Source: Streptomyces sp. NRRL S-118 (GTDB taxonomy: Bacteria; Actinomycetota; Actinomycetes; Streptomycetales; Streptomycetaceae). Taken from it: a stretch of DNA of 64,000 nucleotides. The stretch lies in contig NZ_KL591003.1 in assembly GCF_000716335.1 (NCBI RefSeq), positions 192,094-256,093 on the forward strand. The letters are read 5' to 3'. The notes below the pieces were generated by a model. That model searched no databases. It worked only from the letters and a program-made list of their open reading frames with translations, and was not told the origin of the DNA. Shown piece by piece: positions 36,601-43,114 of the stretch (within the stretch, counting starts at the first letter, position 1; the number at the start of each line of letters is the position of its first letter). A program made the translations under genes and the position numbers.

Positions 36601-36976
36601 GCCCGCCGACCAGTCCGCCGGCGGCACGGCCCCCCGCGACGCCATCGAGGAGCAGATCTGCCGCGACATCCTCACGCCGCTGCTGGAGTGGTCGAGCCCG
36701 GACGTCGAGGGCGACTTCTTCGCCCTGGGCGGCAGCTCGCTGCAGGCCACCATCGTGGTGTCCCGGGTGCGCGCCGTGTTCGGCATCGACATCGCGCTCG
36801 CCGACTTCTTCGGGCACCCCACGGTCGCGGGCCTCGCCGACCTCGTCCGCAGCGCGCAGGCCGAGGCGGCCGGCGAACAGGACCGGCTCCTGGCGGTCTT
36901 CGACCGGATCGAGAACATGAGCGACGACGAGGCCGCCGCGCTGCTCAGCTCCCTGCAGAACCCGGACGGCACGTGA
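33623..36976 (+). CDS. NRPS: C-A-T module
   Basis: The 1117-residue protein carries C (about 40-480), A (A3 VLYTSGSSGTPKG near 647) and T (ALGGSSL near 1035). The C active site reads HHVVWDPG, retaining both His and Asp but with Pro where Gly is usual. The A-domain code by hand alignment is D-V-F-E-S-G-G-V-A, with Asp235 present, so an alpha-amino acid is expected; I do not recognise the code. The ATG has GGAGG upstream and overlaps the previous stop by 8 bases. The C-terminal helix after the carrier (DRLLAVFDRIENMSDDEAAALL) may be a docking element to the lone C domain. Confidence 0.93.
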   Translation: MSDLAERLGRLPQGQRSRLLGRMRNQMTAGVGHRNELRRTDHGPRSRASFQQEQMWFIDRLGAGKARNNIALAIRLDGPLDRAALHEALNAVVAGHQVLHSKLVEVDGVPWQEPVPAFVLGVQTSDFTGSDDPERELAELTASCASAPFDLAAAPPVRAHLVRLGPDRHVLLWVVHHVVWDPGSTRIFTEELTSCYADAARGRRPEAGSPPVEYADFAAWQRAKLDDAGHRKALADKWRQLLAGAEATEVMPDHPRSPETRGDGRGLTLMLEQELLDRLKEVAEGSDTTVFTTLLAAFNALLRHWTHTEDVVVGTASASRPHPDLERVIGCFVQMITLRTEVGDGLTFRELVARTASTVMDAFTNSELPFEQVVDAVRPVRDPLRHPLFQIEFTSLGRWGTHTTEAGGVGFAVEQLHDGAAKFDMSFLVGENDGLELSLEYNTSLYRHGTASALLAAFRRVIEQVADDPDVRIGELSLVEEPAASRHARELSRGGPVDETAWTTTLDRAFRERATIEPDAVAVRHGATALDYAALDRWSEAIAHRLRDRGVRHGDPVAVCLGRGPAAVAALLGTLKAGAHYVPVDPAAPAERIRTVLADAGVRHALVDDAARLPVPLELVTAGSTAPVREVPSLTPTSSPADLAYVLYTSGSSGTPKGVMIEHRSVTHFSRAIARAYEIGAGDRVLHFAPLTFDVSVFEVFTTLLAGAELVIATEDERRDPALLQARLRDDGVTVAELPPALLPLLDPRTLPDLRLVSVGGEAFPGKLVAEWTAGERRFVNGYGPTEATVAVTLMDCTGSYDRNPPIGRPMPGHQAFVLDERLRPVPPGVPAELCVAGPGIARGYLGRPELTAERFVTNPYADGTETERLYRTGDLVRWLPGGNLEFLGRTDRQLKLRGHRIEPGEVEAVLVGHPSVQQAVAVAQPAAGGERMLVAYVTVEQVGAYASEVADAEGLRAYAASRLPGYMVPVVVVLEELPLTPHGKVDTAALPLPADQSAGGTAPRDAIEEQICRDILTPLLEWSSPDVEGDFFALGGSSLQATIVVSRVRAVFGIDIALADFFGHPTVAGLADLVRSAQAEAAGEQDRLLAVFDRIENMSDDEAAALLSSLQNPDGT

Positions 36977-38433
36977 TGGCCGCGCCGACCGGCGCCGGCG
37001 TCGACCGGACGCCCACCGCGTCCGCCGCCACCGGCGCCGGCGTCGACCGGGCGCTCGCCGCGCTGCCGGAGGCCAAGCGCGAGCTGGCCAGGATGCTCCT
37101 CGCCGCCCGGCGGCCCGTCCCCGCCCGCCCGGCTCCGCGCGCCGGCGCGGGGCCGGTCCCCGCGACCGCCCTCCAGGCCCGGCTGCTCCGGAGCGAACGG
37201 CACCGGCCGGGCGCCGGTACCGGGTCGCACGCCGTACGGCTCAACGGGCGCCTCGACCACGGGCGGCTGCGCGAGGCGCTCACCGGCGTGCTGGCACGGC
37301 ACGAGGCGCTGCGCTGCCGGATCTCCGGCACCCCGGACGGTCCGGGGCCGCTGCTGACCGTGGACGACACGCCCTGTCTGCGGCTGACCCGGACGGACCT
37401 CACGCACCACGCGGAGGCGGCGCGACGCGACGCCGTACGGCGCCAGATCGCCGAGAGCGCCGGGACGGCGCTGTCCCTGGAGAGCGGCCGTACCAGCTGG
37501 TTCCGGTTGCTGACCCTCGGTCCGGACGAACACGTCCTCGTCCTCGCCTCGCACCTGGCGGTCTTCGACGGCTGGTCGTCGGGGGTGTTCCTGACCGACC
37601 TGGCGGCCGGCTACCGGGACGGCCCGGAGGCCCTCGCCCCGCCGGAGCTGCAGTTCACGGACTACGCGGACTGGCAGCGGCGCTGGCTGGCCTCGCCGGA
37701 CGGGGCGGCGGAACTGGCGCGCCGCCGGGCCGGGCTGGCCCGTACCCCCGCGGCGCCGCCCGCGCCGGGCGGGTTCGAGCGGGGGCACCTCCCGGTACGG
37801 CTCGGCCGCGGGCCCGGAAGCCCGCTCGACGCGGGGCTGGCCCTCGGTGCCGCCCAGGGGGCCACGCCCTTCATGACGCTGCTCGCCGCGCTCGCGGTGG
37901 TGCTGGCCCGCCGTGACGGGCGCAGGGACGTCGTGGTCGGCACCCCGGCCGCCGGCCGTTTCGCCACGCAGCTCGAAGGGGCCGTGGGGCAGTTCACCAC
38001 GGTGGTCCCGGTCCGGATCGACCTGTCCGGGAGGCCGTCGTTCCCGGAGCTGCTGCACCGCACCCGAGCGGCGGTCGCCGACGCCCTGAGCCACCAGCGG
38101 CTGCCCGTCGACGAGCTGTGCACCGGCGGGACGCAGCCGTACAGCGTCCTGTTCGCGCTCCACAACTATCCCGCCGTGCCCTTCGGACTCCCCGGAATCG
38201 AGGTGAGCCAGCTGCCCGGACCGCCCGCGCGTCACCTGGAGCTGTACAGTCCCGACCCCGCCGCGACCTCCGCCTGCATCGGCCTGGTCGAACGCGACGG
38301 CGAGATCGGCGGCACCGCCGAGTTCAACCGGCTGGCCGCCGCGCCCGGGGACGTGACGGCGCTGCTCGCCGGCGTCGAGGACGTCCTGCGGCGAGCCGTC
38401 GCCTCCCCCTCCGCCCCCGGGATCACCCTCTAG
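36976..38433 (+). CDS. Stand-alone condensation-like domain with altered active site
   Basis: The 485-residue protein is a single C-superfamily domain after an 80-residue Ala/Pro-rich leader. The region equivalent to HHxxxDG reads HLAVFDG near residue 193, so the second, catalytic His is Leu. Other C landmarks remain: FMTLLAALAVVLARRDGRRDVVVGTPAAGR and GQFTTVVPVRIDL, and the late HNYPA segment. It may be a non-catalytic or structural C domain, or use another mechanism. The start overlaps the C-A-T stop (TGATG). The leader includes a duplicated TGAGVDR coded by a 21-base direct repeat. Confidence 0.88.
   Translation: MAAPTGAGVDRTPTASAATGAGVDRALAALPEAKRELARMLLAARRPVPARPAPRAGAGPVPATALQARLLRSERHRPGAGTGSHAVRLNGRLDHGRLREALTGVLARHEALRCRISGTPDGPGPLLTVDDTPCLRLTRTDLTHHAEAARRDAVRRQIAESAGTALSLESGRTSWFRLLTLGPDEHVLVLASHLAVFDGWSSGVFLTDLAAGYRDGPEALAPPELQFTDYADWQRRWLASPDGAAELARRRAGLARTPAAPPAPGGFERGHLPVRLGRGPGSPLDAGLALGAAQGATPFMTLLAALAVVLARRDGRRDVVVGTPAAGRFATQLEGAVGQFTTVVPVRIDLSGRPSFPELLHRTRAAVADALSHQRLPVDELCTGGTQPYSVLFALHNYPAVPFGLPGIEVSQLPGPPARHLELYSPDPAATSACIGLVERDGEIGGTAEFNRLAAAPGDVTALLAGVEDVLRRAVASPSAPGITL
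36988..37050 (+). repeat. 21-base direct repeat inside the lone C-domain gene
   Basis: The same 21 bases occur at 36988-37008 and 37030-37050, exactly 42 bases apart, in frame. Each codes for TGAGVDR in the N-terminal leader of the protein. Confidence 0.85.
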
Positions 38434-38449
38434 CCCCTGGGAGTTTCCA

Positions 38450-39640
38450 TTGCTCACCACCGAGTTCTACCGGGCACCCGCCGACTGCGGGCTCGTGCGC
38501 TGCGGCGACGGCGTGCCCCGTACGCCGATGCGCGCCCTTCGCGAGGAGATCCATGACGTCCTGGTGTCCGCGCCGGTCGCCGCCGCCCGGCGGACGAGGG
38601 ACCCCCGCCCCGTGCACCGGGCCCTCGGCGAGGCGGGGCTGCTCGCCCCGCAGTGGCCCGAGGAGTACGGCGGCCGCGGGGTCAGCCAGGTCGCGGCCGC
38701 CGTGCTCGTCGAGGAACTGGCGATGCACGACGTGCCCGACCTGCTGCACACGCTGACCGTGCAGATCGTCGGTTCCACCCTGCTGAACGTGGCGAGTGAC
38801 GCGATGAAGGCGAGACACCTGCCGGGCTTCGCGGCCGGCACCGCCTTCGGCTGTGTGCTCTTCAGCGAACCGCAGGCCGGCTCCGACCTCAACATCCTGT
38901 CCACCCGCGCCGTTTCCGACGAGAACGGCGGCTACAAGCTCTACGGCACCAAGGTCCACTCGCTGTTCGCGGGCCTCGCCGACTACGGCCTGTGCCTGGC
39001 GCGCGGCGAGAACGACGCCTTCAGCCTGTTCCTGGTCCCGCTGGCCCAGAAGGGCGTGACGATCAGGGCCGTCCCGGGCATCGGTGACGACGCCTTCCAC
39101 GAGGTGACCCTGGACGGCGTGGCCGTCACGGCCGACGACGTCGTCGGGTCCATCGGCCAGGGGTGGGCGATCGTCGTCAAGACCCTCGCCTTCGAGCGCA
39201 CCGGACTCGACTACTACGTCAAGGCGCTGCGCTGGTACCGCGCCGCCGTCGAACGGCTCGAGGGCCACACCGACCGGCTGGAGGCCGGCCAGCACGACCA
39301 CATCGGCCTGGCCAAGCTCAACGCCCGGCTGCTCGCCGCCGGCACGCTCGTACGGCGTGTGCTGACCCGGCTGGACCGGGGTGAGCTCAACGAGGACGAG
39401 GCGGCCGCGGCGAAGTGGTACACCACCGAGCTCGCCGCCGAGGTGGCCTGGTGGGCGGCCGAGCTCGACGGCGACCACAGCATGACCCTCGACGACCCCG
39501 GGACCGACGGGGTGGCACATCCACTGGACTCGGCGATGCGGGAGGCCCCCGGGATGCGGATATCCGGCGGCACCGCCGAAATGATGCTGGAGACGCTGGC
39601 CCGGCTGCGTCTCGACTCAGGGGCGGAGGTACGGCCGTGA
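38450..39640 (+). CDS. Acyl-CoA dehydrogenase-like flavoprotein 1
   Basis: The 396-residue protein follows the ACAD pattern: an N-terminal helical domain with PVHRALGEAGLLAPQWPEEYGG near residue 52, the FAD-binding middle domain with FGCVLFSEPQAGSDL near 130, and the C-terminal bundle ending RISGGTAEMMLETLARLRL. It starts at TTG 38450 with GGGAG 7 bases upstream, 16 bases after the lone C domain. Its partner gene overlaps its stop. ACAD-fold enzymes in NRPS clusters desaturate carrier-bound acyl or aminoacyl groups, and some fold relatives are flavin hydroxylases; either could apply here. No substrate can be read from sequence. Confidence 0.88.
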   Translation: MLTTEFYRAPADCGLVRCGDGVPRTPMRALREEIHDVLVSAPVAAARRTRDPRPVHRALGEAGLLAPQWPEEYGGRGVSQVAAAVLVEELAMHDVPDLLHTLTVQIVGSTLLNVASDAMKARHLPGFAAGTAFGCVLFSEPQAGSDLNILSTRAVSDENGGYKLYGTKVHSLFAGLADYGLCLARGENDAFSLFLVPLAQKGVTIRAVPGIGDDAFHEVTLDGVAVTADDVVGSIGQGWAIVVKTLAFERTGLDYYVKALRWYRAAVERLEGHTDRLEAGQHDHIGLAKLNARLLAAGTLVRRVLTRLDRGELNEDEAAAAKWYTTELAAEVAWWAAELDGDHSMTLDDPGTDGVAHPLDSAMREAPGMRISGGTAEMMLETLARLRLDSGAEVRP

Positions 39641-40767
39641 CACAGGGAACGCAGCAGGGAGCCGTCGGCGGGGTGCCGGCCGAGCGGTGGCGGGAGCGCG
39701 AGGAGGAGGACTCCCTCTTCCGCCAGTTGCGGCTCACCGTCCGCCAGGGTCTGGAGAGGGACGCCGGGACCCCCGCGCACGCCTGGGAGGCCCTGACCCA
39801 GGTGGGCGCGTGGGAGTTCGCGCTGCCCATCGGCATGGACGGCCTCGACCTCGGCCAGGCCGTGGCCGCCATGGTGTGCGAGGAGGGCGGCGACGCGATG
39901 CAGCCCGTCCCGCTGACCGACACCCTGCTCGCACTCGACGTGCTCTCCGGGCTCGGTCCCCTCGCCCCCGACGGGCTCGACGGCCTCCTCGACCGGGTGC
40001 GGGAGGGGACGCACCCGATCGCGGTGCCGGGCCGGCTGCCCGACCCGCGCGGCAGCGTGCCGCCCGGCATCACGTGGAAGCCGGACGGGGACGGGGGCGG
40101 CATCGTGCTCGACGGCTCCGGCGGGCCCTTCGCCGCCGGAGTCGGGCCGGGCTCACTGCTGGTCCTGGCCTCCGGTCCGGACGGGCCGTGCGTCGCGCTC
40201 GTGGACCTGCCGGCCGGCGGGGTGGAGGTGCGCCCGCTGCGCGACCACGGCGGTGGGGCCGTCGCCGGAGCGGTCTTCGACCAGGCCCACGTGCCCGCCG
40301 GGTCCGTGGTGCTGCGGGGCATCGCGGCGGAACGGGCGCTGGCCCGGGTGGGGTTGCGGGCGGCCGTGCACCAGGCGTCGCTGCTCGCCGGCATCACCGC
40401 CGCCGCGCTGACGGCCGTGGTGTCCCGGATCAGGAGCCGCCGGCAGTTCGGGCAGGCGCTGGTGAAGCACCAGGGGCCGCGGCTGCGCGTGGCCGGTCTC
40501 CTGGCGCGGCTCGACGCGGTCCGCTGGGCCGTCGGGGACGCCGCCAAGGACCTCGACGAGAACCGGCTGACGTGCGGGGAGGCCGCCGGGCTCATCGCCC
40601 TGACCGCGGAGACCGCCCTGGACGTGACCCGGGACGCGGTCCATCTGCACGGCGCGTCGGGGCTGGTGCGCGACGGGCTCGTGGCCGGGTGCTACCGGCG
40701 GGCGGCCTGGGAGGCGTTGCGCTGCGGCCGGCCGGCGCACCTGTGGGACATCGCCGCGCACGGCTAG
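39637..40767 (+). CDS. Acyl-CoA dehydrogenase-like flavoprotein 2
   Basis: The 376-residue ACAD paralogue is more divergent than its neighbour: the N-terminal part has WEFALPIGMDGLDLGQAVAAMV near residue 58, and the C-terminal part has the family SRIRSRRQFGQALVKHQGPRLRVA near 268 and a LHGASGLVRDGLVAGCYRR end. The middle FAD/acyl domain is weakly conserved. The GTG at 39637 overlaps the first ACAD stop (GTGA), so the pair is made in equal amounts. A heteromer in which only one subunit keeps the full active site is plausible, as in other paired ACADs. Confidence 0.85.
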   Translation: MTQGTQQGAVGGVPAERWREREEEDSLFRQLRLTVRQGLERDAGTPAHAWEALTQVGAWEFALPIGMDGLDLGQAVAAMVCEEGGDAMQPVPLTDTLLALDVLSGLGPLAPDGLDGLLDRVREGTHPIAVPGRLPDPRGSVPPGITWKPDGDGGGIVLDGSGGPFAAGVGPGSLLVLASGPDGPCVALVDLPAGGVEVRPLRDHGGGAVAGAVFDQAHVPAGSVVLRGIAAERALARVGLRAAVHQASLLAGITAAALTAVVSRIRSRRQFGQALVKHQGPRLRVAGLLARLDAVRWAVGDAAKDLDENRLTCGEAAGLIALTAETALDVTRDAVHLHGASGLVRDGLVAGCYRRAAWEALRCGRPAHLWDIAAHG

Positions 40768-41151
40768 GTGTGCTGTCCGAACAGGTTGGTGACGCCTGGA
40801 CACCGCACCTCGCGGCGTTGTCGTCGGTCGCCGCTGCTCCGCCGTGCGACGCGCCCCCCGGCCCTGACGGGCCTGGGGAGGCCCGATGCGCCGGACGCCG
40901 CTCCCTGATCCGGCCTGATCCGCACGAAAAGGCCTGACCGGAAGGGGCGCGCGGGCGTCGAAGGGGGTGCCCCGAAGGCAGGGGGAGCGCCGAGGGCCGC
41001 GCGGCACGGGGCTCCCCCGGCCGCAGTCGGGGGGCCCGGGCACGAGCGACCTTCGGCGCACGCCGACGCCCCCGGGGCGAATCCCCGGGCGGGAACGGCC
41101 AGGGGCTCCCGGCCTGCGGGAGCCCCTGGCCCGGAGAAGACCTCCGCCGGA
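40768..41151. other. Convergent non-coding region with three hairpins
   Basis: No gene is supported in these 384 bases. Three hairpins are visible: GGGGGAGC/GCTCCCCC (40981-40988 and 41011-41018), CCCGGGG/CCCCGGG (41071-41077 and 41083-41089) and the strong one at 41097-41131. The plus-strand NRPS arm and the minus-strand supply arm both end here. Confidence 0.6.
41097..41131. terminator. Strong bidirectional terminator hairpin
   Basis: A 14-base-pair perfect stem (41097-41110 with 41118-41131) encloses the 7-base loop GGCCTGC. It lies between the convergent ACAD2 and GNAT genes and can end transcription from both sides. Confidence 0.8.
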
Positions 41152-41733
41152 TCAGTCCAGGTCGAGCCGCATCACCCAGCGGTACCTCTTGTCGCTCTTG
41201 GCCTCGGTCCTGCGCACCCGGCGGAAGCCGGACCGCTCGAACATCTCCATCGTGCCGACGTACGCCAGCGTCGGGTTGACCCGGCCGCCCTCGGGGTCCA
41301 CGGGGTACCCCTCGACGGCGGGGGCCCCGCCGGCCCGGGCGTGCGCCACCGCGCCGTCGAGCAGGCCGGACGCGACGCCCCGGCCGCGGAACTCCTTGCG
41401 TACGACGAAGCAGGTCACGGACCACACCGGGGAATCGTCGATCTCCGGGATCGTCCTCGAGGAGGTGAGGCGGTCCAGCTGCTTGCGGGGGGCCACGTTG
41501 CACCAGCCGGCCGGCTGCCCGTCGAGGTAACCGAGCACCCCGGGCGGCGGGTCGGCCGCCTCGACGAGGGAGCGCAGGTGGGCGCCCCGCTCGTCGGCGG
41601 ACATCCGCCCGTAGTCGCCCGTGGTCAGCCGCCAGGCCATGCACCAGCAGGTGTGCGCGCTCTTCCGGGGCTGCAGGACCGCCTGCAGATCGTTCCATCG
41701 CTCGGCGGTCGCCGGCAGAACTTCCAGACTCAT
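41152..41733 (-). CDS. GNAT family N-acetyltransferase
   Basis: The 193-residue protein has the GNAT acetyl-CoA motif: SVTCFVVRKEFRGRGVASGLLDGAV near residue 105, with the RGRGVA pyrophosphate loop, followed by a C-terminal MFERSGFRRV strand-helix. The N-terminal CWCMAWR and the GWCNVAPRK segment place it in a GNAT subgroup common in actinomycetes. It would acetylate an amine. In this cluster it could modify the product or give resistance; there is no direct evidence for either. Its ATG overlaps the threonine aldolase stop (TGATG). Confidence 0.87.
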   Translation of the reverse strand: MSLEVLPATAERWNDLQAVLQPRKSAHTCWCMAWRLTTGDYGRMSADERGAHLRSLVEAADPPPGVLGYLDGQPAGWCNVAPRKQLDRLTSSRTIPEIDDSPVWSVTCFVVRKEFRGRGVASGLLDGAVAHARAGGAPAVEGYPVDPEGGRVNPTLAYVGTMEMFERSGFRRVRRTEAKSDKRYRWVMRLDLD

Positions 41734-42824
41734 CAGGCTACTTCGCTCTCTTTCCAGTGCTGTACGGGCCCCGCGTGCGCGGACCCGCCCGTTCCTCGGC
41801 CGCTGTCGGGGACAACGGCCGCCAGAACCTCGACGGCACGACGGCACGCCCGTCGTCCGACGTCCATATGGGTGACCAGCCGGACCAGGTCCGGTCCGGG
41901 CGCGGTCACCAGTACGCCCTCCCGCGCCGCCCGTCCCACGACGTCCTCGGCGCCGGGCGTGTCGACGAGGACGATGTTGGTCTCGGGCGGCCGCGCCGCG
42001 CAGCCCGCCTCCCGCAGGCCCGCCGCGAGCAGTGACGCGTGCTCGTGGTCCTCGGCGATGCGCTCCAGGTGGTGGTCCAGGGCGTGCAGGCCGGCGGCCG
42101 CCAGGATGCCCGCCTGCCGCATGCCGCCCCCCAGACCGTGCCGCAGCGACCGTGCGCGCGCCAGGTGTCCGGCGGCCATGAGCAGGACGGAGCCGACCGG
42201 CGCGCCCAGTCCTTTCGACAGGCACACGGCGAGGGTGTCCGCGACCGGTGCCCCGTACGCGGACAGGGGCGTGCCGGTCGCGGCGTGCGCGTTCCAGATC
42301 CGCGCCCCGTCGAGGTGGACCGCGACCCCCGCCCGTGCGGTCAGCCGCCGCACGGCGCGCAGGGTCTCCAGCGGGTACACGGAGCCGCCGGCTCTGGTGT
42401 GGGTCTGTTCGAGGGCCACGGCCCGGGTGCCGGTGGTGTAGGCGTTGCCGGGGCGCAGGATCCGCTCCAGCGCCCCGGGGGTCAGCAGGCCCCGTTCGCC
42501 GGACACGGTGCGCGTCTGGATGCCGCCGTACCGGGCGGGTGAGCCCTCCTCGTGGGCGAGGATGTGCGCCTCGGCGTCGCAGACGACCTCCTGGCCGGGT
42601 GCGGCGAGCAGGCGCAGCGCGATCTGGTTGGCCATCACGCCCGACGGGACGAACAGCCCGGCCGGGAAGCCGAAGAGGTCCGCCACCCGCTCCTCCAGCG
42701 CGCGGACGGTGGGGTCCTCGCCGAACAGGTCGTCGCCGACCTCGGCGGTAGCCATCGCCCTGCGCATGCCGGGGGTGGGCCGCGTGACGGTGTCGCTGCG
42801 CAGATCAACGGGGAGCGTGCTCAT
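41733..42824 (-). CDS. L-threonine aldolase-like PLP enzyme
   Basis: The 363-residue protein has the low-specificity threonine aldolase pattern: LRSDTVTRPTPGMRRAM at the N-terminus, GDDLFGEDPTV, VHLDGARIWNA near residue 175 and the PLP lysine in CLSKGLGAPVGS near 204. These enzymes split beta-hydroxy-alpha-amino acids into glycine and an aldehyde, or run in reverse. With a P450/A-T system that may make beta-hydroxytryptophan and an aldehyde dehydrogenase in the same cluster, cleavage to an indole-3-carboxaldehyde is the favoured role (inference). It overlaps the 97-aa gene upstream (ATGA) and the GNAT gene downstream. Confidence 0.92.
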   Translation of the reverse strand: MSTLPVDLRSDTVTRPTPGMRRAMATAEVGDDLFGEDPTVRALEERVADLFGFPAGLFVPSGVMANQIALRLLAAPGQEVVCDAEAHILAHEEGSPARYGGIQTRTVSGERGLLTPGALERILRPGNAYTTGTRAVALEQTHTRAGGSVYPLETLRAVRRLTARAGVAVHLDGARIWNAHAATGTPLSAYGAPVADTLAVCLSKGLGAPVGSVLLMAAGHLARARSLRHGLGGGMRQAGILAAAGLHALDHHLERIAEDHEHASLLAAGLREAGCAARPPETNIVLVDTPGAEDVVGRAAREGVLVTAPGPDLVRLVTHMDVGRRACRRAVEVLAAVVPDSGRGTGGSAHAGPVQHWKESEVA

Positions 42825-43114
42825 GGGGTGGGGTCAGCTCCTCGGTCTCGGGGTTGCGGGGTGATGCCGCCGGCCGCGGCCCAGTCGAGCAGGGGGCGCA
42901 CCAGTTCCCAGGTCTCGCGGACGAGCGCGGCGGCCCGGGCCGACCCGAGGGCGGGTCCCGGGCCGAGCCGCCGGCCGGCGTCGATCCTGCGGTGGCGGAG
43001 CAGTGCGAGCCGCGGGTGGCCGGCCGGCACGCCGCGCGGCCGCGGGACGAGCCGGTCGCCGCCGATGGTGAAGCCCAGGCCGGTCAGCCGGTCGGTGAAA
43101 CCGCTGAACGTCAC
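42821..43114 (-). CDS. 97-aa protein interlocked between SHMT and aldolase genes
   Basis: A 97-residue frame starts at GTG 43114, overlapping the SHMT stop (GTGA), and ends at 42821, overlapping the aldolase ATG (ATGA). Double overlap in a tight operon is strong evidence of translation. The sequence begins VTFSGFTDRLTGLGFTIGGDRL, is rich in Arg, Pro and Gly in the middle, and ends in a helix (AALVRETWELVRPLLDWAAAGG). I recognise no domain, membrane segment or signal peptide. It could be a small subunit or partner of the SHMT or aldolase; this is inference from position only. Confidence 0.65.
   Translation of the reverse strand: MTFSGFTDRLTGLGFTIGGDRLVPRPRGVPAGHPRLALLRHRRIDAGRRLGPGPALGSARAAALVRETWELVRPLLDWAAAGGITPQPRDRGADPTP

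Noticed and set aside
29524..36817. Two very long minus-strand frames opposite the C-A-T-TE and C-A-T genes
   Set aside because: Both are antisense shadows with no recognisable domains.
41733..42824. Threonine aldolase as plain primary metabolism
   Set aside because: Possible, but it is coupled by overlaps to the 97-aa gene and the SHMT paralogue inside the cluster.
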